From: Ehretia macrophylla
Taxonomy: Eukaryota > Streptophyta > Magnoliopsida > Boraginales > Ehretiaceae
NCBI GenBank assembly: GCA_037974665.1
Contig: CM075768.1
Location: 11,895,001-11,959,000, forward strand
Direction: 5' to 3'
DNA: 64,000 bases
Position numbers and translations under genes: made by a program. The notes beneath the pieces were generated by a model, which had not been told where the DNA came from, did no database searches, and saw only the letters and a list, made by a program, of their open reading frames with translations. Shown piece after piece: positions 23,026 through 34,536 of this stretch. Position 1 is the stretch's first letter, and every line of letters begins with the position of its first letter.

Positions 23026-23559
23026 ACATTGGATATTTATATAACTTTTGGAATATTGGGGACTTCTTGAAAAACTGAGTAAATATTGGTGAGTACAACT
23101 AAAATTTATAGTTTTTTTTTCCATTTCTTGTGAAGAAAGTGGGAAGGGAGGGACTTTTCCTTTTTTTCTTTTTTTTAGATTCCTCTCTAATTTAGCATAT
23201 CTAACATTATAAAAGGAGCCTTATGCATCACATGATGCATTTCATTCTTTTCTTGTGTGTTATGAGTTTATATAGACTGAAGTAAGAAAAAAAAATATTT
23301 TATTTGAAACACTAATAATCATCAAATGGAATTTAGTGAATAAGACTATATATATGATTGCTTTGTTATTGAAATGATATATAGGATGAAAAAAATGACC
23401 ATTAAGGCTTAAAATTGAGCAAGTAAGATGTAGCTAAATCTAGTCATTCATTGTTTAAGCAATTGCTAAGTATCCAACCTTATTTTACCTTTTCAACCAG
23501 TCTCAAACTTTCAAGGTGCATTAATTCACATAAAAAAAAGTATGCTTTTACATTAGCGA
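23026..23559. other. AT-rich spacer, nothing recognised
   Basis: Poly-T and poly-A runs and a short inverted pair ATGCATCA/TGATGCAT at about 23224-23241. No gene or element end is supported. Confidence 0.4.
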
Positions 23560-23959
23560 TCTTACAACAAAAAAACTGCTTTCTGCGACGGGCTGTCACT
23601 ATTTTGTCTCCAAATGGGCGACGGTTTGGAGACGGAATACGATGTTGCCATTTTAGTGACAATTTGGTGAAAATTTTGTTACTTTTTGGAAGCAACCTAT
23701 ATATGTCGTCACCAAGTCGTGACGACATCATATGTGGTCTCCAAAAGTGACCATATAGTGACTACTTGGTGACGAATAATGGCATGTTGTCTCTAAGCCA
23801 TCGCCAATTGGCGACAAGTTGAAGACGGTCCGCAAAACGCGTCGCAATTTAGTCACCCTGCCGTTGCCAAAAATAATATTTTTCCGTTCCATGTCCATTG
23901 TTATCAATTTGATTTAAATACTCTAACTTTTATAACTATTAGGAGTAAAGTGATTATGA

Positions 23960-24737
23960 AAGCCAACATTATTTGGGACCTATCCCCTATGAAGAGGCTG
24001 CAAGGAGATTGGTATGTAAGTAGGAAAATTTAATGAATAAAATGTCGTAATTAAATTCAATTATATAACATATCATAAATGTTATTATAGTTATGTTTTG
24101 GTATTTTAATAATTTGTAGGCAGAAGAACGGGGGGCACCAGTGACTAGGGCTGATGTTTTCGCAAGGGCCTAGACGGCCACAGACCCTAGGGCAGAACAG
24201 ACCATGGTATGTGTAAGTTATTGATAATATGAAAAAAAGACCATATATATATATATATATTTTTTTTTTTTCTTTTATATTTACCAACGAAATGCCTAAA
24301 ATTATTAACTTTTAAATCTGTCGTACATGCTGATTATGATGAAATGGTGCAACATGCAACTGTTTCTTCCGAGGCCGATTCTGTAGCAACACTGATAGAC
24401 TATGATGCATTCTTCCTACAGGCTGTGGGCAAACCCAACAGAGGGCGCATATATGGGGTCGGGTCTTCTAGTTCAGTGTCGTCTGCACACCACAACTCAC
24501 TAGGCAGATGCTAGATCACAGAGATAGAGATACATCAGGCTGTTGCTCGGGCGACGACAACGTTGAATGAGAAGCTCGATCTACACATCTCAGAGAATAA
24601 GGAATTGCGTAAAGCGTAACAAGAACACACTGAGCGGATTGAACGACTTCAAGAATAACACAATGCTGAACTTCGAGAACTGCGTGCACAAATCGCACTG
24701 CTGACAAAGATGATGATGAAGCCACAATGGAAATGAA
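23960..24737 (+). pseudogene. Remnant of a plant transposase-like (Ptta/En/Spm, PF03004-type) gene
   Basis: Three exon-like pieces can be read by comparison with the better-preserved gene at 48420-50062. One ends PYEEAARRL before GTATGT at 24011. One, about 24119-24207, reads EERGAPVTRADVFARA and ends before GTATGTG. The last, from about 24390, carries FFLQAVGKPNRGRIYGVGSS, where the G-R-x-Y-G-x-G-S box is typical of the family, and a Glu/Arg-rich coiled coil to the TGA near 24736. TAG/TAA stops occur at the Cys-rich turn (ctag near 24513) and twice in the coiled coil. Between the pieces the gene is deleted or unrecognisable. Confidence 0.7.
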
Positions 24738-24954
24738 GAATAATTTTCCTGTTTTTCAAGTTAATATGTGCAAAGAGGGTGTTTAATTGTGTTTAGGATT
24801 TGTTTATTTTATTAATGGTCTAGTACAATATAGTTTTCAATATAATATAAATATAATTTATATTATATGAATGCGTATTATATCTTCATTTAATAAAAAA
24901 AAATTATTAATTTAAAAAAAATTAAAGGTTTTATATGAAAAATAATAATAATAT

Positions 24955-25540
24955 TAAATTTCGAGATTGGCGAGGACATGGAGACGGCATGGCGACGGTA
25001 TTTTACGATTTAATTTGGAAACAGTTTGGCGACGGGATAGAGACGTCGTATGTTGGAGACGACTTGGAGACACTATGTTTTTCGAGACTACTTGGAGACG
25101 GAATTGAAACACTATGTTTTGGAGACGGCTTAGAGACGGCGTAGAGACACTATATTTTTGGCGACGACCTAGAGACTGATTGGAAACACTATGTTTTTGG
25201 AGACGCTTAGAGACGGATTGGAGACATTATTTGTTGGAGACGGATTGGAGACACTATTTTTTGGAGACGCCTTGGAGACGGATTGGAGACACTCTTTTTT
25301 GGAGACGACTTGGAGACATAATGGAGACACATCGCTTTTGGCCACGGTGTGGAGATGATATTTTTGGGTCACGATTTGGAGATGAATTTGGAGACGACTA
25401 AAACGCAGTCGCCAAAAGCGATGATATGGCGACTGGGAGACAAATTGGCAATGCTACTTTTGGTGACAGTCAATATTTATCTCCACGCCATCGTCAACCG
25501 TTGCCAATACCTATTTGACGACGACATAAAAATGACTTTG
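24955..25540. repeat. CACTA subterminal repeat array (GGAGACG / GGAGACACTATTTTT)
   Basis: Roughly 27-base units alternate 'ggagacggattggagacac' with 'tattttttggagacgcc' and variants from 24965 to about 25440, followed by inverted GTCTCC/GTCGCC forms near the right terminus. Such arrays are where CACTA transposition proteins bind. A similar, shorter set occurs at the left end (23585-23860). Confidence 0.8.
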
Positions 25541-25579
25541 GTAGTCGCCTAAAGCAATTTTATTTGTAGTGCCTGTCAA

Positions 25580-25802
25580 AGTCCAGATAATAACGTATTT
25601 ATGGTGATAGTGAGAAAGGTTACTCGTGTCGTTCAAAGTGATAAAATTTATTCTCAAAGTACAAGATTCCCTATCTTAGTTATCTGCTAATTAAAGTGTA
25701 GGTCAGACTATTGATTTCTCTTTCTCTTTCCTTGCATTGATTATAAACTTCGACATATCACAATATGACGTGAAAATGAAAATGTTAATATTCGTGGAAT
25801 GA
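25580..25802. repeat. Direct duplication, copy 2
   Basis: Partner of 22800-23025, same orientation. It begins immediately after the CACTA terminus region and ends in AT-rich DNA upstream of the MYB gene. Confidence 0.85.
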
Positions 25803-27163
25803 CAAAATAACATATGACATTATGATTGACCATAAAAAATTGAAATCTTCTTGTGATACTACAGTCATAGATTACAAATGGCTTACTAATATAAGAATGA
25901 CAACAACTTTCTTACCATACAATAAAACAATCCATAGTATAGCATGAGCAATTGATTATAACATTGTAATTTTGCTATAACAATAGATATGAATATGGTG
26001 CACAATAAAATTTCAAATATATACTTTTGTTTATAAATATTTTTGTATATCATTGACCATATTGTTGTTTATTTTTGTGAACTAGACAATATGCAATTTC
26101 TGGAATGGTTGGCACGTTTTAGAAACTTATCTCACATTACAAAGATGATTTAGAGTTTCAAGAATAATAGTTTTTGATAGCTTTTATTGAGATAAGTGAG
26201 AATTTTCAATCACTTTCTTTCAAAAGCTTTATGAAAATTATGTCATCATAATTCAATATAAGAGAAAAACCATAATAGGTAAAAAAGACTACAAATTAAC
26301 ATATCGTATAAATAATTTAACTACTTTCAATTACTTCTGCTAAATAGATTTCTTAATTGTTGCACAATATAATTTATTATTAACCAAGTTGAACAATCTA
26401 TGTAAATTAAGAAATTATTCATGAAAGAGAAGTGAATATATTTTTCCAATTTGATTCATATAAAGTCATAATTGCTTTATAAAAATATTTTTCCATTGTT
26501 ATAAAAATAAAATAGAAAAAATCAGCATAAGGTAAGAAGAATCGCATTAGTATGTTACTAAAAGAAATAAAGCTAACAAGGGTCCATTTACCAAAAGATA
26601 CTTCAAAACAGCAGGCAAAGAATGCACACAATAATGCACCATAGAGCATGTAACCCGGGGCGATATCCAAGCTTACACCTATAAATTCCCCCAAGTCTCA
26701 ATGGGGTCTCAAACACTCATAGTCCTATTCTCAACTTTGGTGTCACCCTCCCCTTTACCCTTCCCCTTGCCCATCTCCCCTTCCTCAGTTCCTAAATTTT
26801 CTTCTTCTTTTGTTCCTCTTTCTTTTCTTTTACAACCATTTCCAATCTATCCCTCTTCTGAGTAAACAATTTGAAAACACAAAATCAACTTCCATTGAGA
26901 GAATCTACCTATCTCTAGCCCAAAACCACCAAAAAATGTTAGAAGAAAGAAGTGGAAAAAAAAGAATTTAATTTTTTATCTGTTTTATCGGGAGGAAAAA
27001 AATCTACACCAATTCTTATATATCTATTTACCAAGTATATCATTATGCATTTCTTTGAACTTCAAAAAGGATTTTCAATACCACAAAAATAGTTAAATAA
27101 TTTTTTGATACTGAATTAACTAACTTTGAATTTTTAATATCTATCTCACAAACATTAAGGTTT
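25803..27163 (+). other. Upstream region of the MYB gene
   Basis: AT-rich to about 26690, then a C/T-rich stretch (26745-26860, 'cttccccttgcccatctcc' and similar) typical of a plant 5' untranslated leader or core promoter. TATA-like 'cttatatatcta' lies at 27016. No element ends or coding sequence are recognised. An open frame on the minus strand (26419-26694) has no domain and overlaps AT-rich sequence. Confidence 0.4.
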
Positions 27164-29536
27164 ATGGCCCCTTATGGTAGAAATGTATCAAAGAACCTTT
27201 CACCCTCAATGAAAATTGGAATTTTTCGGCAAGTGTTAAGAAAAGGGCCATGGACTACCCAAGAGGATGCTATGTTAATGGAATATGTGAAAAAGAATGG
27301 TGAAGGTAACTGGAACGCGGTTCAAAGAAATTCTGGGCTAATGAGATGTGGAAAAAGTTGTAGGCTTAGATGGGCTAACCACTTGAGGCCTAATCTCAAG
27401 AAGGGTGCATTTTCCCCTGAGGAAGAGAGGCTCATCCTTGAGCTTCACGCTAAGTATGGTAACAAATGGGCTCGTATGGCTACCCAGGTTGTTTCGCACC
27501 TTGCTTGCCTATCTTCTTGCTTTTCAAGTGCTAATCAATTTTCTTTGTCTCTCTCTCACACACATATAACAATATGTTAGTGACAAATACCTTCAAGTGT
27601 TTGAATCTTCTACTTACAAACATTTCTATGTATCTCATTATATGTATAATTTTATGACAAACATACATGTGTACATAGACACACATTCACACACTCATAT
27701 ATCTAACTATGTATAACTTTTCTATATATGTGTAATCGAATTTACAAGTATGTTTACTATTTCTATGTTTCGTTGCATGAGTCTATGTGTGTTTACTTTG
27801 CGATTTGCGAGGATTTTAATTATTTATTTCTCTCGAGTCCTTATTGATTTTGTCCTTTTTCTCTCCTTTAATTTTTTTTCCCTTTCCTTGTTCTTGTTAA
27901 AAACATATTCCTTTTGTTTTTTTTTTTTTTTTTGGTTGAGTCCGATCCTCTATATTTAATTAAAAATATTATAATTTGTTAAACCCTATCTACGTGGTTT
28001 AGTAACTTTTTCATCTTTGGTCTTTAACCTATGCATGCATTATTGTGTCTCTTTGTGTGAATAGCTTCCTGGTAGAACAGACAACGAGATTAAGAACTTC
28101 TGGAACACGAGGTTGAAGAGAAGACTGCGAGCCGGTTTGCCGATATACCCTCCAGATATAATACCACAAAATGACCAAGAACAATCGACGCAGCCAAACT
28201 CTTCATCCTCTTCACATTCATCTCCTTTACCATCATCGTCTGAGCCCAAAAGCAACAACCACAACCCATTTGTATCAATGCTTGATGTGTCGAATCCTTT
28301 ATCGATCATAAAAAACTCATCGCACCAACCTGACAAGTCATACCTCTCCAATCCTGATCACCAGTTGAAGCTTCGTCGCGACAACAATGGCGGTCTCGCT
28401 TTATCACTGTTGTTGCCCGGTTCACCATTTTCTGCTACCTCAACACCTTTGTCATTTAGAAGTCAAGACCTATCAGCATCATTATCGTTGGCCTCACTTT
28501 TTGATTCTCTTACCTTTGGCGACAATCCACCACCCATTTCAGGGCTCTCATATAACTCAGGGACGGGGATAGGACTGGTTTCAATGACATCTCCCATGCC
28601 TCTCACTACACCATCATCTTCTACCAATACTAGGAGTGATTACATGATGGGAACATTTGGTGAAAAAGATTATCATCTTATTGTTCCAGAACTTTCACAA
28701 GGCTATAGTGGTTTGTTGGGAGATTTATTATACGAGTCTCGAGCTTTGGCTTGCGCTGATAAAGGGAAATCTGTGGTGGAACGTACAAATGTTAATGTGC
28801 ATGGAGAACATGTTTTTAGCTTTGGCTTGGACGATACTGAGATTGGAAAACAATGTGAAGATTCAACCTCTGGTGAGATGTTAATATATTCTTTTGCTTT
28901 TACTATTATAGAGGTGAAAATTGATTCTCACAACAGTTAATTTACATAAAAAATTTTGTTTCCTTAAAGGATATACTTCTAGTAGTATTTAGTGAATTCC
29001 TAATCATAAAGAAAACAAAAAATACACACACATTACTATCAAACCTTGGGCATCATCTGTATTGTGATTAGTGCATTCAACAAATACTTTGTCTGCATCA
29101 TGAGCCATAATGACGCTCTCCTAGGGATTTGAATGTTGACAAATGCAAATTATTACAAAATTTATTAGGGTGACTAAGGCACAACCAATGGGAAACCTTT
29201 TTAAATGATACATTTCTCTGTTACAAAAATTACTTAATTAATTATTATTATCCCGATATAATCAATACGTAAACCCCACCATGCCATTAACATTCTTACT
29301 CTTTATTGCTTTGCACAGAGAAGAAAGCAGATAAGAGTTCCCCAGAAGGCATCAATCCTGTGGATGACGATTTCTCGACCCTCCTTGATAATTTCCCTCA
29401 AGCTGTACTTGTCCCTAATTGGTACGATGAAATCGAGAGTGGTTCGAATGAACAAATATCAAGCTTTATTACTGGAGATGAGGGAACCACAAATGTTCAA
29501 CCGAAGCTTCACCTCAAGTCAACACCTCCACTCTGA
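27164..29536 (+). CDS. R2R3-MYB transcription factor, GAMYB-like (subgroup 18), three exons
   Basis: Exons 27164-27487, 28065-28872 and 29319-29536 join in frame (phases 0 and 1) at GT-AG introns of 577 and 446 nt, giving 449 residues. R2 has the three regularly spaced tryptophans W30, W50 and W70; R3 has F83, W102 and W121, the usual R2R3 pattern. The stretch LRKGPWTTQED, GEGNWNAVQRNSGL.RCGKSC, LRWANHLRPNLKKGAF and LPGRTDNEIKNFWNTRLKRR.RAGLPIYPPD is characteristic of the GAMYB/MYB97-101-120 group, nuclear DNA-binding activators in gibberellin, anther and pollen-tube programmes. The C-terminal part is Ser/Pro-rich with SGLLGDLLYE near residue 320 and LLDNFPQAVLVPNWYDE in exon 3. The first intron falls inside R3, as in the family. 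No stop or frameshift. Precise orthology within the group is not settled. Confidence 0.94.
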
Positions 29537-30128
29537 CTAGAAACCATGATTGGGACATCGGCTACTGCTGCTGGAACAACATGCCTGAGATTTATGATAA
29601 TTGAGAGGAATTCTAAAGATTTTGTATCAGGAAGAGCACAGTTTTGAGGGAGTGTTCTAATCTCTCTCTGAAATAGGGTAGAATAGGTCTATGCAGTCGT
29701 TAGCTCACCATAGTTTATATCTATGTTGGTTACTCGCCTACTTGAGTTTGGGTTAGACATGGAGTGATTTAATTTAAAGTTTAGCATCATAGACTATAGC
29801 CATTCCAACCGAAGGTTAGGAACATTGTTGGTTCGTGAATGTTTTAACGTTAAGCTTAAGAAGTTTAGTTGATCTCAATCATATACGTTAAGGTATCAAA
29901 AGTAGTTTATTGGTACTTGTGAACTCTCAACTGCCGGTATAATGTTGAGCAGGGAGTAGGGCAACCATGCTTTTTATTAGATAAGAATGTGATTTGCTAT
30001 CAAAAATGCATTTGGAATGTGGATTCTTTCTCTTTTGGAAAAGCTTAGTCATTTTTTTTTCTTTCCTCCCGAGGCGCAAGCCGTTATTTTAATTTATCAC
30101 CATTTTAGAGGTTGTCTATGTATACACT
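29537..30128 (+). other. MYB 3' flank
   Basis: Follows the TGA at 29534-29536. T/A-rich with no reading frame; presumably the 3' untranslated region and intergenic DNA up to the copia LTR. I could not choose a polyadenylation site. Confidence 0.4.
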
Positions 30129-30568
30129 TGTAAGCATATTATAACAAAATCTAAATATGTTAAAAACAAAATTTGACTTACCTTCGGCCATCGATGTTCA
30201 AGTAAATGCCTCATGAATCACACAAATAATTGTACTTCTTTCAAAATATATATGTCTTCTAGCCTCTGTCATGAACTACTGATACCTTGATCTGATGAAA
30301 ATCATAAGCTCTATTTATAAACTAGGTTAGGGACCCCAAATTAATTATTAAATTCCAAACTTATCTTTCCTCCCATCAAAGAAGATTATCTCAATAAAAT
30401 ACTGATCTTTATCTATGATTAGTAGTTATCCTGAAGTGGACTTATCACCATAAGACATTTATCTCAAATAAATATCTAATATTTCTTTAATTATCACAAG
30501 TCCGAATTTAATATTTGACATGGCAAGTGGAACATATTTAGTCTCCTAATTAAGGAGGCATGCTCACA
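30129..30568 (-). repeat. Copia 3' LTR
   Basis: On the plus strand it runs TGTAAGCA...TGCTCACA, near-perfect inverted ends. On the minus strand the start TGTGAGCATGCC directly follows a purine-rich tract (AAGTGAAAGAA) preceded by 'ggcc', the usual copia PPT context. A TATA-like 'tttataaa' lies inside. 440 bases. The predicted right-hand target copy cannot be checked because the 5' LTR is absent. Confidence 0.7.
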
Positions 30569-30929
30569 TTCTTTCACTTGGCCAACATGACATAATCAAA
30601 ATTGCATCATTTGTGATAAAACGTTAGTATAGTTATGTCTAAAGAGTATAATCATGAAACTCAAACAAAGAGTTTCAATACATGAACCATGGTTGTCACA
30701 TCCTTTAATGTCGAAGACTCCCTTCCATGTGCTACATGCATGATTCCCTTCGATTGAGTACTTTATGAGCTATATATTTATGAATGGACTTCTTATAAGT
30801 CATTTAGAGTCCTTCCTTATAAATGACATGTACTTTATGTGCACAAAAATATGTCACTTTATTGCTAAAAACACTAATGTGGGTACATATATAAGAAACA
30901 ACATTCAACTCGATATGAACTAATAAGTC

Positions 30930-33900
30930 CCATATGATCCATATGATCCTTATACTGTTTACTAGCAATCCTTTAGTAATGGGATTTGCAACAATTAGTT
31001 CAGTACTAATATGTCAGATATCTACTTCACGCTTCTTAACATGATCTCTAACAACAAGGTACTTTATATCGATATGCTTGCTACGGCTCCCACTTTTAAT
31101 TATTATTTTTAGAAAAGAAAACTGCAACTAAGTTGTCGTAATAAATCTTTATTGGTCTTGCTATGGAATCAACAACCCTCAGTGTAGAGATGAAGTTTCT
31201 TAACCATAATGCTTGTGATATAGCTTCATATATAGCATGCAATGAATTCTACTTCCATGGTAGATGAAGCGATTATAGTTTGCTTAATGCTTCTCCAAGA
31301 TACAGCACCTCCAGCAAGAAGGAATATGTATCCTGAAGTAGACTTTTTTGTATCTGTACATCCACCAAAATCAATTTGAATACCCAACCAACTCCAAATG
31401 ATCGGTGTACTTGTATGTAAGTCTGTAGTTCTTGGTTCCTTGCAAATAACGCATAACTTTCTTGGCCGCTGTCCAATGTTCAAGGCCAAGATTACTTTGA
31501 TATCTGCCAAGCATTCCTATTGCAAACCCTATATCAGGCTTTGTGCATATCTGTGCATACATAAGACTGCCAACTGCAGGTGCATAGGGTATAGTTCTCA
31601 TTTATTCTCTTTTCTTAGAATTTTGTGGACACTAACTTAAATTGAATTTATCCCCTTTGACAATGGGTACTACTGTTGGTGAACAAGCTTGCATCCTAAA
31701 TCTTTTCAAAACCTTTTCAATGTAGGCCTTTTGAGATAGACCTAATGTTCTTATAGATCTCTCTCTATGAATCTCTATGCCAATGACATATAAGGCTTCA
31801 CCTAGATCCTTCGTCTCAAAGTTTTGGCAAATAAATTGCTTTGTTTCATGTAGCATTCCCAAGTCACTTCTCGCAAGCAATATATCATTGACATATAGGA
31901 CTAAAAATATAAATTTGCTCCTACTAACCTTAAGGTATACACATTGATCCATGATGTTCTCAGTGAAACCAAATGAGACAACAACATTGTGAAATTTTGT
32001 AAACCGATGGGAAGCTTGTTTTAGTCCATATATTGGCTTCTTTAACTTGCAAACCAGGTGACTATCTTGTGAAAAACCTTTAGGTTGAATCATGTATACA
32101 TCTTCTTCAAGATCCCTATTCAAGAAAGTCATTTTCATATCCATTTGATATAACTCTAAGTCAAAATGAGCTATTAGAGTCATGATTACTATAAATGAAT
32201 CCATCTTAAAAATTGGAGAGAAGGTTTCATGATAATCAATGATTTCCTTTTGAATGAAACCCTCATCCACAAGTCTAGCCTTTTATCATTCAATACTGCC
32301 ATAGACATCCCTTTTGGTCTTATAGACCCATTATAACCAATAGTTGTTGCCTATTTTGGCAATTGATTCCTAGGCGTAGCTTCCATTTCTTCTTTCATGG
32401 TATCGTACCATAATGTGGATCTTTTTCCACTCATGGATTGTGAAAATGAAATAGGATCTTCTATAGGCGCAACATCAATGTCAGACTCTTGTAGGTATAC
32501 TACAAAATCAATAGAAATTATTGTTTTCCTTGTTCTTGTAGACCTTCTTAATTCTACTGTCTCTTGTATGTTTTGAATATTTTGGACAGTAGGTTCAATG
32601 ACAATTTGTTCCTCTTGTGGAGATTCTAGATTTGGTTTCTCTTCAAAATTTCCAAAGGAATATTCTGAAAAGTAATCAATCCTTCAGTTTGAGGTTCAAA
32701 AGTTTCCTTATTTTCCTCAAAGTTAATCTTTCGAGAAAAGTCACTCTCACTTATTTCAAGATCCTCAAGGAATTTAGCATTTCTAGCTTTAACAATTCTA
32801 GAAGTGTGTGAGGGACAGTAAAATCTATATCCTTTTGAGTTTATTGCATAGCCAATGAAAATTTCACTAACTGTTCTTGGGTCCAATTTTTTTATGTTTG
32901 GGTTATAAACCCTAACCTCTACAGGACAACCCCAAATATGCAAATGTTTTAAACTGGGTTTCCATCCATTCCACAATTCAAAAGGTGTTTTGGGAACTGC
33001 CTTAGATGGAACTCTGTTTAAGATATAAACTGCAGTCTTTAATTATTCACTTCATAAACTCAAAGGGAGATTAAAATTATTCATCATGCTTCTTTTCATG
33101 TCCATAAGTGTACGATTCTTTCTCTCAGCCACTCCATTTTGTTGAGCTATTCCACGTATTGTATATTGGGCACTAATGCTTTCTTCTTGAAGAAATTTCA
33201 CGAATGGACCAGATATTTGACCCATTTCAGTATACCTCCCAGAATATTCCACACCTTTGTCTGACGTTACAATCTTTATATTATTATCTTATTGTTTCTC
33301 TACGTCTGGTTTGAATACCTTAAAGGCATATAGCGCCTTTGATTTATCAAACAAAAGGTAGAGATACATATACCTTATATGGTCATCAATGAACAAGACA
33401 AAGTATTTTTGTCCATTCATGCATGGAAATTGAGAGGGTCCCCATATGTCTGTATGTATGATCTCAAGAACATCATTACTTCTCCTAGCTTCTTTAGAGG
33501 ACTTGTTGGTTTGCTTGCCCTTTATGCAACCAACACAGGTATTAAAATCAAGAGTTTGTAATACTCTATCATTTACTAATATTTTGATCCTCTCTATGGA
33601 GATGTGTCCCAATCTCCGATGCCACAGTTTTAAGGAATTTTCAGTAATGATGCACCTTTTACTACTAATATCCTCATGTGTAGTCAAAAGACTACACTCA
33701 TATGTGGGATCTAATCTAAATTTGTAAAGATTGTCAACCAAATTTCTAGAACCAATGAAAATATTATTTTTGAACATTTCAAAAACAGACTCATGAAAAT
33801 TAAATCCAAAACCATCTTTAAAAAGTTTAGAAACAGAAACTAAATTTCAGGAAAACGATGGAATATAAAAGGTGTTATTTAGATCTGAAACATATCATGT

Positions 33901-34536
33901 TTCCAAAATCATCCTAAAAGTTCCTACAGCTTCCACCTGTGAATGCATCCGGTTTCTTGAATAGATGCATTGTTCACTTCCGTTCGGTAACCTGAAGTTT
34001 AAGAAACCATGCATGATAGTAGCAATATGGATTGTACAACCAGAATCAATCCACCATGTATTATTAAGGGCATCAACTAAAAAAGATTCATAACACGTAA
34101 AGGATACATCCCTCATTTCCATTATATGCTCATGCACAATCTTGGAATTGTCAAACTTTATGCCTGAAAGCTTTTTCATTGGGGTGCTAGCCAATGCCTT
34201 ATCAGAATTTACAAACTGTTCCTCAATGGCTTTTATAAACTCTTTGATTTTATCACAATCAAGAATGGAACCTCAAATGCTTTTACTGATGTGAGATTTG
34301 ATGAGCATTAGATTTAAATGATTAGTTCGCTCATACCGCTCATACAAACTTTTATCAGTTGGCGAACTTGATTCTGTGGGGGCAGGTGGTTCATCCACAT
34401 ATAGTGCCAAGTCAAGGTCCATGTACCCAAAAGTCAAGAGAATTTTATCTTTCCAGTCAGAAAAATTGTCACCAATCAAAATTGGAATACGAGAAGTATT
34501 ATTAAAAATAGTAGTAGGAACAACTGCAATAACCAA
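30930..34536 (-). pseudogene. Copia gag-pol, decayed
   Basis: Gag begins near 34536 (DNFSDWKDKILLTFGYMDLD, DKSLYERYERTNHLNLMLI). Protease has WWIDSGCTIHI (34090-34060). Integrase has the HHCC finger (LWHRRLGHIS...CVGCIKGKQ), catalytic Asp in IIHTDIWGP and SDKGVEYSG, and NGVAERKNR. RT covers 32270-31632 with HETFSPIFKMDS and IYGLKQASHRF, but the catalytic YVDD reads YVND. RNase H has [22 protein letters not shown] and [12 protein letters not shown], then tails off near 30930 with the KKREVDI...HIST-like end. Breaks: a frameshift near 31375, stops near 33290, 33052-33010, 32626 and 33894, and stops around 32280. Closest in style to Ale/Retrofit-type copia elements, but I could not confirm the lineage. 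Confidence 0.88.

Larger units (their letters stand above)
23560..25571 (+). mobile_element. Non-autonomous CACTA (En/Spm-like) element
   Basis: The right end reads ...TTTGTAGTG (25564-25571), the reverse complement of CACTACAAA. The left end TTACAACAAAAAAACTGC (23563) is a degraded version of the same terminus, and both continue into 'ctttctgcgacgg' or 'gctttaggcgac', the subterminal GCGAC motif. Inside are remnants of a Ptta/En/Spm-type gene and a subterminal array of GGAGACG repeats. No transposase DDE domain is present. The expected 3-bp target duplication cannot be confirmed because the left tip is mutated. Confidence 0.75.

Noticed and set aside
26419..26694. 91-codon minus-strand frame upstream of MYB
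   Set aside because: Hydrophobic AT-rich translation, no domain, no partner exons; lies in the probable promoter region.
33379..33727. Plus-strand frames opposite the copia integrase
   Set aside because: Antisense shadows of the integrase-coding region.
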